The position numbers and the translations under genes are program-made. Below are positions 27,794 through 38,292 of a stretch of 64,000 nt of DNA, in pieces. The stretch's first letter is position 1; each line of letters starts with the position of its first letter. The notes below the pieces were generated by a model, which saw only the letters and a program-made list of their open reading frames with translations, had not been told where the DNA came from and ran no database searches. Source of the DNA: Halovivax cerinus (GTDB lineage Archaea > Halobacteriota > Halobacteria > Halobacteriales > Natrialbaceae); the NCBI RefSeq assembly GCF_024498195.1, contig NZ_CP101824.1, positions 1,736,001 to 1,800,000 on the forward strand, in the 5' to 3' direction.

Positions 27794-28075
27794 CTACTCG
27801 ACCGCCGTCTCGTGGCCGACTTCGGGCGCGGATGGCGCGTCGAGTGCGTTTTCGACGGTGATGGCCCCGTCCGCGGCGACGGTGACCTCGTACCCGACGT
27901 ACGTGAACGAGACGGATCCCACACAGTCTCGGTCCGTGGTCGGTGTCGGTTCGAACAGCGCTTCCAGTGCGTCGACGTCGACGACGTCCTGTAGCGGTGG
28001 TGTGAGGCCAGTCGGATCGACCCCTTCGCGATCTGCGATCTCGGTGACGATGCGTACCCCAAGGTCCCCCGTCAT
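27794..28075 (-). CDS. HalOD1 output-domain protein
   Basis: The protein is 93 aa from the ATG at 28075. Residues 1-50 (VRIVTEIADREGVDPTGLTPPLQDVVDVDALEALF) are a typical HalOD1 domain, followed by strands with VSFTYVGYEVTVAADGAITVE. HalOD1 domains occur alone or at the end of haloarchaeal histidine kinases and are thought to relay signals. No biochemical role is proven. It is a single gene near the DUF7504-type regulator. Confidence 0.8.
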   Translation of the reverse strand: MTGDLGVRIVTEIADREGVDPTGLTPPLQDVVDVDALEALFEPTPTTDRDCVGSVSFTYVGYEVTVAADGAITVENALDAPSAPEVGHETAVE

Positions 28076-28229
28076 GGCTTCACCGACTGGGAGGTGTGGT
28101 AAAACGGCTCCGATTCGACGAGGGTTCACACGAATTCAGTAACCGAAACGAATGACCGAAACACGTCCTTGAAGGACGCGGTCAGTCCCGTGGACCTGGT
28201 AATGACAGACTACCGCGGGTCCATCGGGA

Positions 28230-30065
28230 TCAGTACGTCTCACGCTCGGCGATCGGGACAGTTACGCCGTCGCGTGAGACGAGGATCCGATCGACCTCGC
28301 CGGTGGTGTCGGTCCTGACGACGAACGAGTCGACGGAACGGGAGGCGTTCGCCTCTGGCACCGGGACGGAGGTGGTGTCACCGTCGTTCGAGATACGAAC
28401 AGTGAATCCCTCGTCGGTCGGGGCGACCTGTACGCTCGCATTTGTGAACTGCACACCGGTTCCGACCGGACCGGAGCTGTACGATCGAGTCACGTCGCCG
28501 TCGACCGCCAGATCGACGACGTAGGCGGTACCGTTGCCCAGCACGTTCCACCCCGATCGTTCCGCGCGGACAGTTTCGTACCAGCCGGGGCCGCCGACGG
28601 CCACCGTGGCCTCGCCCGTGTGTTCGAGGACGGCGGCTCGCTCGCCGACGGTGAACAGCTCCAGTTCGTCGTTCGCGACGAGCAGACCGCCGTAGCTCGT
28701 GTTCGTCGTGTCGTCCGGAAATCCGAGGACGGTGCGGTCGATACTCGCGTTCTCCTCGTACGTGACGGTGTAGTCGTCGACCGTCACGGCGCCGGTGCCG
28801 GTGGGTTGGCCGTCCACGAGGGTGAAGCCGTAGGGGACGGCAACGAGCGCGACGACGGCGGTGATGACACAGAGCGTGAGCACCGCGGCTCCGCGGTAGC
28901 TCGTCGGGCCGCCAGTCACCCGATCCGGGAGGAGCGGTGGCAGGGCCGGGACGGCGAGCAGGGCGAATCCGGTGGCGACGATGCCGAGGGTGAGGCCGGA
29001 CACGTCGCCTGTCGGTAGAACCGAGGCGACGACCGATCCGAGGACGATAGTGAGCGTACCGAGCCAGACGATCGCGAACTGTCTGCGGCTCGGGATCCAG
29101 TCGAACCGCCGGGCGGGACGTGGCAACGGGCGGTCGCTCCCGGCGGCTGCGACGGCGGTGAAAACGGCGAGGGCGAACAGGAACGTGACGCCGATCCCCC
29201 GGTAGAGCGTGTACGTGCCCGCCTCACCGGGCAGGACGAGCAACCAGAGCGACTGGACGAGCCCGACGAGGACGAGTCCGCCGAAGACGGCGTCTGCGGC
29301 GGGTGTGACCCGTCTCCGTCGGAGGACTGCGATCGCACAGAGCGCACCGACGAGAAAGCCGAGGAGGTGGGCCTGAAATCCGACCCCGGCCCAGCTCGGC
29401 GGCGACGGCGGTCCCGTTTCCAGCCCTTCAGTGACGACTGGATTCGTGACGGCGTCGTAGAGGACCGAGACTGCGGAGCTCGCGACCACGCCGCCGACAG
29501 CGAGCCGTGGTGTGGTGAGCAACGTGAATCCGACGATGGCGTAGACGGCGCCGGAGAAACCGAGCCCGGGCCCGAGGGAGAAGACGGCCGTCAGAACGGC
29601 GATGGCGACGAGGACGCCCGGGAAGACGACGAGTGCCCGGACCCACGGCGTCGACAGGGCCCGTTTCCACCGTGGCGTCTGCGCCCCCGTCGTCCGTGAC
29701 GGTGGGTAGTGACCCCACGTGTACTCGGCGATCACGCCGAAGACGAGCGTTGCCGTCGCGTTCGAGACGACGTGCGCGGGCGAACCGTGTGCGACGCCGG
29801 CAGTGAGGAGGCCCGTCGGGTAGCCGTACGACCACGAGATGTACGGGTAGATGAGCGGCTGGTCCCAGTGGTCGAGGCCGTGCTGGGCGACGAGGTAGAA
29901 CCCGAAGAGGACGACGACCGTGACCGCCGTGCCCCAGGGAACCCCGTAGACGAATCGATCGGTCACCCGTCGTCGCCACCGGGCCCGATCGATCACGGAG
30001 CCCAGGTACGCGAGGGCGAGACAGAGTGCCAGCCCGATCGCGACGTGCGTCTCGGAGACGATCAC
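28230..30065 (-). CDS. Rhomboid-family intramembrane serine protease with C-terminal outer domain
   Basis: The protein is 611 aa. After an N-terminal helix, the rhomboid core shows HGSPAHVVSNATATLVFGVIAEY (the H/N region) and the nucleophile in GLGFSGAVYAIVG (GxSG). HLLGFLVGALCA carries the catalytic His. Further helices to about residue 430 are followed by a ~180-residue predicted extracellular beta-rich domain (from about VDDYTVTYEEN) with many Thr/Val residues. Rhomboids cut transmembrane proteins. The added outer domain is a haloarchaeal variation, perhaps for substrate docking (inference). Confidence 0.87.
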   Translation of the reverse strand: MIVSETHVAIGLALCLALAYLGSVIDRARWRRRVTDRFVYGVPWGTAVTVVVLFGFYLVAQHGLDHWDQPLIYPYISWSYGYPTGLLTAGVAHGSPAHVVSNATATLVFGVIAEYTWGHYPPSRTTGAQTPRWKRALSTPWVRALVVFPGVLVAIAVLTAVFSLGPGLGFSGAVYAIVGFTLLTTPRLAVGGVVASSAVSVLYDAVTNPVVTEGLETGPPSPPSWAGVGFQAHLLGFLVGALCAIAVLRRRRVTPAADAVFGGLVLVGLVQSLWLLVLPGEAGTYTLYRGIGVTFLFALAVFTAVAAAGSDRPLPRPARRFDWIPSRRQFAIVWLGTLTIVLGSVVASVLPTGDVSGLTLGIVATGFALLAVPALPPLLPDRVTGGPTSYRGAAVLTLCVITAVVALVAVPYGFTLVDGQPTGTGAVTVDDYTVTYEENASIDRTVLGFPDDTTNTSYGGLLVANDELELFTVGERAAVLEHTGEATVAVGGPGWYETVRAERSGWNVLGNGTAYVVDLAVDGDVTRSYSSGPVGTGVQFTNASVQVAPTDEGFTVRISNDGDTTSVPVPEANASRSVDSFVVRTDTTGEVDRILVSRDGVTVPIAERETY

Positions 30066-30519
30066 TACGGGTCACTTCCGAAGCCGGACTCCTAACTGTT
30101 CGGTTTCCTGACCCCCTGGTGGAACCGTTCGGCGACGCCGCGGGCGCCCCCGCATCACGAATCGAACGGGTCCGCCACGACGAGCCCAGGTCCAACCGTG
30201 GGATGGCGGACGGCTGGTCGGCCCTGACTGCTCGGTCCTGGTGGGTCCTGACAACTCGGTCCTGGTCAGTCCCTACTGGTCGGTCCTGGTGAGTTGGCGG
30301 GTCGGTCCTGATGGAGTAACTAGTCGGTCTCGGTGTGTTGAGTAGTCGGTCTCGTTCGGGATGGCTGGCCGCCTAGGACTGCTGTGTGGTGGACCCGGGT
30401 AGAGATCGGAGTGCGACGCGTAGAAACTCACAATGTGATGGAAATTGGTGCCGGACGTGAGTGGGGTGTGTGGATCGGGTGTAACAAGAGTTAAGGGGGA
30501 TCCTTCCGGGGTCTAGGGC
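30066..30519. repeat. Intergenic region with seven CGGTCCTG/CGGTCTCG repeats (30213-30358)
   Basis: Imperfect copies of a ~15-bp word (GGTCGGCCCTGAC, CTCGGTCCTGGT twice, GGTCGGTCCTGGT, GGTCGGTCCTGAT, AGTCGGTCTCGGT, AGTCGGTCTCGTT) are spaced roughly 18-25 bases apart. No gene is supported in these ~450 bases. They precede the Fe-S protein gene and could be iterated binding sites or decayed tandem repeats. Confidence 0.6.
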
Positions 30520-32736
30520 ATGTTCAGGGCTCTCGACGGTACCGTTCCCCTCGCGACGAGCGAGGCGACCCGCGAGACGTACTGGGGGATCACGAGTACC
30601 GAATACGCGATCTTCTACCTCTTCGCGACGATCGCCATTCTCGTCTTCGCCTACGGCTTCGTGAGCCGGTTCGTTCGGTACGCACGCGCGTCTGAAGATC
30701 CGTTCCCGCGCGTCGACGAGATCCACGAGCGCGTCGTCGACGCCACGAAGATCGTCCTCACGAACGAGAAGCAGTTCAACCGCGACCTCTACGGCGGCCT
30801 GATGCACGCCTTCATCATGTGGGGTTTTCTGACGCTGTTCATCGCGACGGCGATCATCTTCGTCGACGATTATGCCGTCCAGAAGATCTTACACCAGCCG
30901 TCGGTCTGGATCGGCGAGTTCTACCTCTCGTATCAGTTCATCGTCGACGCCATGGGTCTGCTGTTCGTGGTCGGGCTCGGGATGGCGATCTACCGGCGGT
31001 ACTGGGTCGGCAACCACCGGTTGCTCGACCGCCACACCTCCCTCGAGGACGACGTCTTCGTCTGGACGCTCTTCTTCCTCGGCGCGGGCGGCTTCCTGCT
31101 CGAGGGCCTTCGCATCTACTCGATGGGCATCCCCGAGTTCGAACGCGTCAGTTTCGTCGGCTACGCGCTCGCACTCGCGTTCGAGGGAATGGGGCTGTCG
31201 ACGCTCGGGCCGGACGCGGCCGGCTTCAACATGAGCGGGTTCAACGTCGAGAACGTCCACTGGGCGATCTGGTGGCTCCACTCGCTGAACGCCTTCTTCT
31301 TCGTCGCGTGGATCCCCTACGCCAAGCCGTTCCACATGTTCTCCTCGTTCGCGAACGTCATTACGCGCGACGAGAAGGCGGGCAAGCGCCTGCCGAACGT
31401 CCCCTCGGATCTGGACGCGACGAACGCCGAGTCCATCGAGGATTTCACCTGGAAAGAGATGCTCGATCAGGACGCCTGTACGAAGTGCGGTCGCTGTTCG
31501 GCGGCCTGTCCGGCGAAGGCCTCGGATCGCCCGCTCGACCCCCGAAACGTCATCTTGGACCTGAAGAAATATCGCGAGGAACTCGACGCCGGCGAGACCG
31601 ACGAACAGCCGATCGTCGCCGACGGCGGGACGTCGGTCATCGATAGCGAGACGATGGAGTCCTGCATGGCCTGCATGGCCTGTATGGACGCCTGCCCCGT
31701 CGAGATCGAGCACTTGAAGAGCTTCACCAAGCTCAACCGTCAGCTGACCGACCAGGGTGACGTCCGCTCGTCCATGCAGGACGTCTTCCAGAACGTGATG
31801 CAGGACGGCAACACGTTCGGGAACAGCCCACGCAATCGGGCCGACTGGGCCGACGACCTCGAGTTCGACCTCACGGACGCTCGCGAGGAGTCCGTCGACT
31901 ATCTCTGGTACGTCGGCGACTACCCGAGTTACGACGAGCGGAACAAGCAAGTCGCGCGCTCGCTGGCGACGATCTTACAGGAAGCCGACGTCAGCTTCGG
32001 TATCCTCTTCGAGGACGAAAAGTACGACGGCAACGACATCCGCCGCGTCGGCGAGGAGTTCCTCTACGTCGAACTCGCGGGTCACCACGTCGAGACCTGG
32101 GCGGACTGCGACTTCGACAAGATCGTCTGTACCGATCCCCACTCCTACAACACGTTCGAGAACGAGTATCCGGAACTCGACTTCGAGGAGTTCGCCGACG
32201 ATCCGATGATGCCGTTCGAGTACACCGACGAGTGGAACGAAGACGGGGAGATCGACGTCTATCACTGGACGCAGGCCATCGAGGAACTCGTCACCGAAGG
32301 CAAACTCGATCTCACCGGCACGGAACTCGACTACACGGTCACCTACCACGATCCGTGTCACCTCGGGCGGTACAACGACGAGTACGAGGCCCCGCGGGAA
32401 CTCATCCGGGCGACCGGCGCCGACCTCCACGAGATGCCGCGCAACCGCGCGGACTCCTTCTGCTGCGGTGGCGGGGGCGGCGGCCTCTGGATGGACTTCG
32501 AGGAAGAGCCGAAGCCGAGCGAAGAACGCCTCCGCGAGGCCCTCGAAGACACCGAGGCCGGCTCGGCCGTCGAGAAGTTCGTCGTCGCCTGTCCGATGTG
32601 CATGACGATGTACGAGGACGGTCGCAAGACCGGCGGCTTCGAGGACGATATCGAGATCGTCGACGTCGCGGAACTGCTGGTCGAAGCGATCGGAAAAGCC
32701 GACGAGGCGAACGTCGAGATCGCGGCCGCGGACTAG
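30520..32736 (+). CDS. Membrane-bound HdrD/FadF-like Fe-S oxidoreductase
   Basis: The protein is 738 aa. The first ~270 residues contain about six transmembrane segments like a nitrate-reductase-gamma heme domain. Two 4Fe-4S ferredoxin motifs follow: CTKCGRCSAACP (about residue 319) and CMACMACMDACP (about 382). The C-terminal half has two CCG domains, marked by YHDPCHLGRYNDEYE, FCCGGGGGGLWMD and CPMCMTMYED. This layout matches FadF/HdrD-like proteins that pass electrons from electron-transfer flavoprotein or a thiol carrier to the quinone pool. No etf or acyl-CoA dehydrogenase gene is adjacent. It starts at an ATG with its own upstream region. Confidence 0.85.
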   Translation: MFRALDGTVPLATSEATRETYWGITSTEYAIFYLFATIAILVFAYGFVSRFVRYARASEDPFPRVDEIHERVVDATKIVLTNEKQFNRDLYGGLMHAFIMWGFLTLFIATAIIFVDDYAVQKILHQPSVWIGEFYLSYQFIVDAMGLLFVVGLGMAIYRRYWVGNHRLLDRHTSLEDDVFVWTLFFLGAGGFLLEGLRIYSMGIPEFERVSFVGYALALAFEGMGLSTLGPDAAGFNMSGFNVENVHWAIWWLHSLNAFFFVAWIPYAKPFHMFSSFANVITRDEKAGKRLPNVPSDLDATNAESIEDFTWKEMLDQDACTKCGRCSAACPAKASDRPLDPRNVILDLKKYREELDAGETDEQPIVADGGTSVIDSETMESCMACMACMDACPVEIEHLKSFTKLNRQLTDQGDVRSSMQDVFQNVMQDGNTFGNSPRNRADWADDLEFDLTDAREESVDYLWYVGDYPSYDERNKQVARSLATILQEADVSFGILFEDEKYDGNDIRRVGEEFLYVELAGHHVETWADCDFDKIVCTDPHSYNTFENEYPELDFEEFADDPMMPFEYTDEWNEDGEIDVYHWTQAIEELVTEGKLDLTGTELDYTVTYHDPCHLGRYNDEYEAPRELIRATGADLHEMPRNRADSFCCGGGGGGLWMDFEEEPKPSEERLREALEDTEAGSAVEKFVVACPMCMTMYEDGRKTGGFEDDIEIVDVAELLVEAIGKADEANVEIAAAD

Positions 32737-32902
32737 AAGCCGATCGGCTGTTCGGCCCGACGGACCGTCGTGCCCGCGTCGACGGCCCGGCGTCGATCGT
32801 TGCGGGTTTCCACCTACCGGACTGTGACGGCCCAGTCCGTCGAGGGCGTCGCAGGCGTTCGGTTCCGGCAGGTAGAGCGGCTGTCCGGGTCGGGCGATCG
32901 AG

Positions 32903-34536
32903 CTATGGATCGTCACAGCAGCCGTCCGCCGCTAACACCGCGTAGTCTGCAACCCAGCCGTTACGGAGATCTGGATCGCACCACTCGACGTAGTAGCCCT
33001 TCCAGGGGTCGCCGTTGATTTCACAGCAGGTGCCCTCGCGGATGACGCCCTTCGTTCGTTTCGGGATCTGTGTCGCCGTCTCGGCGCACGGTTCATCGTA
33101 GAGTGAGACGCTGTAGCCATACGTGGTGACGCACCGCCCCGGTTCGAACTCCAGGTCACAGTCGCAACAGCGGCCGGACCCGACCACAACCGCCCCGTCG
33201 ACCCACCCGTCGGGAAGGGTCGCGTCGCACCACTCAAGCGCGTAGCGCGGGCGTAACTCACCGTCGACCTCGCAACAGCGGCGGTCGACGATCACGGCTC
33301 GTGCTTCGACTGAGACCGGTTCGGTCGCGCATGCTGAGTCGAAGATCGGCGGTTCGTCGACACGAACCCGGACGCAGTCGTCGACGTCCCACTCGAACTC
33401 ACACGTATCGCAACAATCGCTCGACTGGACGAGGTCCGCCTCGCGGATCCACGAGACGGGGAGATTTGGGTCACACCACTCGACGTAGTAGCCCGGCGTC
33501 GGCCCGGCCGCGGCCTCGCAGCAGTCCCCCTCGAGAATGGTGGCTTGCATCCCCTGGGGAAGGTGTTCGAACGGCTCACCGGCACACTCCTCCTCGAAGA
33601 TCGGGACTCCGTCGGCCGCTGTCTCGACGCACGTTTCTGGGTCCCAGCGCGGTTCACACGCACCGCAGCAGCCGCTCGATTCGACGAGGTCCGCCTGTCG
33701 AATCCACGTGACCGGACGGTCAGGGTCACACCACTCGACGGAGTATCCCGGCGTCGGGCCGACCGGTCCCTCACAACAATCGCCTTCGAGAACGGTCGCT
33801 TGCAGTCCCTGTGGAAGTTGCTCCAGCGGCTCTTCGACGCACGCCTCCTCGAAGATCGGGACCCCGTCGACGGCGGTCTCGACGCACGTATCGGGCGTCC
33901 ATTGGGCTCGCAGTCGCCGCAGCAACCGTTCGACGCGGTGAGATCCGACTGGTCGACCCATCCAGGGGGCAACTCGCCGGTACACCACTCGACGAGGTAG
34001 CGCGGAACCAGGCCTCCGTCCCCCTCACAACAGACGCGTTCGTGGACGATCCCCCTCGCGCCGCTCGTCGTGACGGCCTGGGGATCCGTGGCGCATTCTT
34101 CCTCGTAGATGGGCACCTTGAAGCCGGTGGTTGCGACACAGGTTTCGACCGGCCACCGGAACGAGCAGGAGCCACAGCAGGACGGTGTCCGCTCTAGTGC
34201 TGCTTGGGCGACCAACCCATCGGGATAGTCCGCTTCGCACCACTCGACGTAGTAGTACACGTCGTTCTCCCCACAGCAGGTGTAGTCCCGAAGTAGCGCT
34301 TCCGTGCCGGCCGGAATGGTCGTCCCGCCGTCGTCGCCGCAGCCCTCGAGCAGTAGTGTGTCCTCGACGGTGACGGCGCACGCTTCGGGCTGCCAGCGCG
34401 GCTCACAGGCCGCGTTAGCGGAGGCGGTCGCTCCCGTGAGCCCCGTCGCTCCGACGCCAGCGGCGCCGACACGTCCGAGGACGTGCCGGCGGGAGACCTC
34501 TCCCCGTTCACTATCGGCGGTGCCTGTTGGTAACAT
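32903..34536 (-). pseudogene. Tat-exported Cys-rich six-repeat protein, frameshifted
   Basis: Start ATG 34536 gives a Tat signal (SRRHVLGRVGAAGVGATGL). Then come six repeats of ~78-80 aa, each with eight Cys: C-x-x-x-W/F-x-P/V-x-x-C, ...EEC, ...DCCE, ...YYVEWC, ...GWV..DL, ...CC. The frame breaks in repeat 3 at a run of three G on the plus strand (33904-33906). One extra base would restore CEPQWTPDTC and a continuous ~545-aa protein down to the stop at 32903. The AT-x-LEGDCCE...YYVEWC-D...W-I/V-ADL pattern resembles bacterial SH3 domains with added disulfides. It may be a real mutation or a homopolymer sequencing error. Function unknown, probably cell-surface. Confidence 0.75.
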
Positions 34537-34704
34537 CACGAAATCTAGGCTCCACAATCAACACTATAAAACCTCGGATCATATGTCTCTCCTACGACGC
34601 GGGTGACACCAATTGCGACTCAGACGGTCGCCGAATCGGTTCGCTCGACGAATCATCGAAGGTGACGTCTAAATTGAGAGTAGCGTCGATATCGTGCTTC
34701 TAGA

Positions 34705-34830
34705 TCACCGCGATGGGACAGGCGTCGGTACAATGGTGTGTGACCGTCCGACCGTCTCCGGCCGTTTTTCAGCCTGAAGCTCTTCGAGTCGGGATTCCGT
34801 CTCGTCCGGTACCCTGACCGAGGCGCTCAC
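34705..34830 (-). pseudogene. Ribbon-helix-helix (CopG-like) regulator fragment
   Basis: GTG at 34830 opens VSASVRVPDETESRLEELQA, the strand and first helix of an RHH DNA-binding domain. After about 25 residues the frame turns into unrelated THTIVPTPVPSR-type sequence and stops at 34705 (41 aa). A complete RHH unit needs a second helix starting with R-x-E-x-I, which is absent, so this looks like a truncated antitoxin or regulator remnant. The rest of the 34537-34927 gap holds only the A/T-rich TATA region (about 34560-34575) of the Cys-rich protein gene. Confidence 0.4.
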
Positions 34831-34927
34831 ATCTCTAGTTGGACTCTCTACTGCGTAAACTACTCTCCTCAGGATGGGTCGGCCTGGGCGTCACCACGAT
34901 TAATGGTGTGCCCGGCAAAGGTCGCTC

Positions 34928-35857
34928 ATGGAACGTGAGTACAGTCCCACCGAGTTGATGGATCGCGACTCGCGGTCGAACCGGTACTACCGGAACGCGG
35001 TCGAGCGCCACTGGGACCCCGCCGAGATCGGTCTGGAGACCGATCTCGAGAACCTGTGCGCCTACGCCGACGACGGCGACGACTTCGACCGGGCTGACCT
35101 GGACGCGCTCGTCACCGGCATCGCCAAGTTCGGGGCGGGCGAGGACGCCGTGACTGAGGATCTGGCGCCGCTCGGCGTCGTCCTCGACGATATCGACGAC
35201 CAGCTGTTCCTCACCACGCAGCTCTACGAAGAGGCGAAGCACGCCGACTTCTTCGATCGGTACTGGCGGACGGTCGTCTGGGGCGTCGAGGACCACCTCG
35301 GCTGGGAGCGGACGAGTCCGCGGGCCGAGCGGTGGTTCGACGACGCCTACCTCGAACTGTTCGAGCGGAATCGACGGGCCATGGACCGGCTCCTCGAGGA
35401 CGATACGCCCGAGAACCGCGCGTTCGCGTACTGTCACTATCACCTCACGGTCGAGGGCATCCTGGCCCAGACCGGCTACTACGGCATGAGTCGCTCCTTC
35501 GGCGGCGAGTTCGACGACCTGCCACAGCTTCCCGGCCTCGTAGAGGGGTTCGACCGTATTCGAAGCGACGAGGGGCGTCACGTCGGCTTCGGGATGAATC
35601 AGCTCAAGTCGCTCGTCGACGCTGGCCAGATCGCGCCGTCTCTGATCGAGGAGGTCGTCGCCGACCTCCTTCCGCTGGTCCAGAGAATCACCGAAGACGA
35701 TCGCTTCGCCCCAGAGGGGGACCCCGTCGGGCTCCAGCCGGGCGAACTCGCCACGTACGCGATGGAGAAACACGGACACCGTCTCACGCAGATCGCCGAC
35801 GCGTCAGCGGACGTTCCCGAGGTCGACGACCTCGTCTCGATCGACAGACCCGATTGA
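34928..35857 (+). CDS. R2-like ligand-binding oxidase (R2lox)
   Basis: This 309-aa ferritin-fold protein looks like ribonucleotide reductase R2 but lacks the R2 radical-transfer C-terminus. All six metal ligands can be read: E72 (GEDAV), E102 and H105 (YEEAKH), E176 (TVEGIL), E215 and H218 (DEGRH). V75 and Y171 sit exactly where R2lox proteins form the Val-Tyr ether crosslink (ligand +3 and ligand -5). R2lox enzymes assemble a Mn/Fe cofactor with a bound fatty acid. No nrdA-type gene is adjacent, supporting R2lox over NrdB. It is a single gene with ATG at 34928. Confidence 0.82.
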   Translation: MEREYSPTELMDRDSRSNRYYRNAVERHWDPAEIGLETDLENLCAYADDGDDFDRADLDALVTGIAKFGAGEDAVTEDLAPLGVVLDDIDDQLFLTTQLYEEAKHADFFDRYWRTVVWGVEDHLGWERTSPRAERWFDDAYLELFERNRRAMDRLLEDDTPENRAFAYCHYHLTVEGILAQTGYYGMSRSFGGEFDDLPQLPGLVEGFDRIRSDEGRHVGFGMNQLKSLVDAGQIAPSLIEEVVADLLPLVQRITEDDRFAPEGDPVGLQPGELATYAMEKHGHRLTQIADASADVPEVDDLVSIDRPD

Positions 35858-36017
35858 TCGGGCGCGTCGCCGGTCGCCGAACGGACGAATCCCTGCGCCT
35901 GATTCCGTCCGGTCTCCCGTCGAGTTCGTGCCCAATCGTCACTCGCGTGCCCACCAGTGTCTCAAATCGTACATAAATCGAAATAATTTTGGTAAATTAC
36001 TCCTATAGCTGGTGAAA

Positions 36018-36644
36018 ATGAATAGACGAACCGTTTTGCAGGTAGTCGGTGCGGCGACGCTCGCGCTCCTCGGGAGTTGCCTCGACCGGGCGGATCGGGG
36101 TCGGCAGTATCAGTCGCTGCTCGATCTCGCGACGGGGAACTCGCGCACCGACGGCCCTCGAACGCCGAACGGCGGGTCGCTCGCACCGACCGATTCGGCG
36201 GGGGCCGCTGACTCGCCCGACGGCGGGAGTGGCTCGCCCGACGACTCTTCGGACGGTTCCGGCGGTTCGAACGATCGACCGTCGGCTGGCGACCTCGGAT
36301 TCGACGCGGAGGCGTTCAAGCGGTCGGTACGCAGTGACGACATCGAACGCGGCGACGCGACGGCCGACGGCGGAACGCTCGTCGTCTCGTTCCGCTCGAC
36401 GGCCGACCACGGCGGGGAACCGACCGATGAGTTGACGCTCGTCCTCGAAGCGCTGAGCGCAGCCGTCGACGATCCCGATGGGTTCGCCCGCTCCGTCGAC
36501 CGGATCGAACTCGTCGTTTCGTCTCCCGACGGTGCGAGGCGGCGAACGATCGATCTGGATCCCACGTGGGTCCTCGCCCACCGCAGGGGCGATCTCACGA
36601 TGGCGGCGTACCTCGACCGTCTTCGGGGGAAAGGCGGCCGCTAG
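36018..36644 (+). CDS. Tat-exported lipoprotein of unknown function
   Basis: The protein is 208 aa from the ATG at 36018 (an in-frame GTG two codons earlier is possible). MNRRTVLQVVGAATLALLGSC gives a twin-arginine motif and a lipobox cysteine (C21). A ~60-residue Gly/Ser/Asp-rich linker follows, then a ~100-residue mixed alpha/beta domain (LVVSFRSTADHGGEPTDEL, IELVVSSPDGARRRTIDLD). I do not recognise the domain with confidence. The upstream ~60 bases are very A/T-rich and hold the promoter (TATAG at about 36004). Confidence 0.75.
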   Translation: MNRRTVLQVVGAATLALLGSCLDRADRGRQYQSLLDLATGNSRTDGPRTPNGGSLAPTDSAGAADSPDGGSGSPDDSSDGSGGSNDRPSAGDLGFDAEAFKRSVRSDDIERGDATADGGTLVVSFRSTADHGGEPTDELTLVLEALSAAVDDPDGFARSVDRIELVVSSPDGARRRTIDLDPTWVLAHRRGDLTMAAYLDRLRGKGGR

Positions 36645-36739
36645 GTGGCAATTGTTGCCAGTAGCGAGAAACGGGCGTGTCCCGTCCGTTTCCGGGCGCG
36701 TGTCAGTAGTATTTTCACCTAGAACCCGAACGGTTCGAT

Positions 36740-37795
<1,056 letters not shown>

Positions 37796-38007
37796 TCGAC
37801 GGTCGGCGGTGCCGAGTGCGTTCCCGGACCGCAAATTGGCGGACTCATTGCTCCCTGGGCGTGCTGTTCGGTAGTGCTGCGGTGACGGCACGCCGAAGTC
37901 GACTGCTGGTATTTCGTGCGCCGAGCCGTCGATACTCCCTCTGAGTGACGTACGAGCGGACGTAGTTCCGGCCGAGCGTCGGTCGGTCTTCCTCGTGAAG
38001 AGAGAGA

Positions 38008-38175
38008 GCCCGACGTCAGGATGAAAAACGGGACGGCGAACCGGTCGACTGCGTTCGTCGCGACGTAACCGGCGTTGCCGGCCACGCCCTCGCCGCGAAA
38101 CACTTCGGCGTGGAGGACGATGAAGCCGATCGCGACGGCCCGGACGACGCCGATACGCGCGATCCGCTCGCTCAT
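38008..38175 (-). pseudogene. Acyltransferase-3 (OafA-like) membrane protein, N-terminal remnant
   Basis: From the ATG at 38175 the first 56 codons read like an acyltransferase-3 start: MSERIARIGVVRAVAIGFIV, then LHAEVFRGEG and NAVDRFAVPFFILTSG (first and second transmembrane helices). After this the frame degenerates. A second frame just downstream (about 37930-37970) reads NYVRSYVTQREYRRL, similar to the loop that normally follows. These enzymes are ~350-400 aa, so only about a fifth remains. The remaining bases between 37796 and 38292 hold no other gene. Confidence 0.6.
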
Positions 38176-38292
38176 TGCCGTGTCACGGTCACAGAAATCC
38201 GATACGACGTTCCAGTTCGACCGTCCGTTCCACCGATCGAACCAGCCAGATCGGTCGGGGACCGTTCGTTCTACGAGTGTCCCCGGGACCCG

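Noticed and set aside
28130-28229. Short palindrome CGTCCTTGAAGGACG as an operator
   Set aside because: The loop is too short for a hairpin, there is only one copy and no clear promoter beside it.
34928-35857. Normal ribonucleotide reductase beta subunit (NrdB)
   Set aside because: No alpha-subunit gene nearby and the Val/Tyr crosslink positions fit R2lox, although the metal site is shared.
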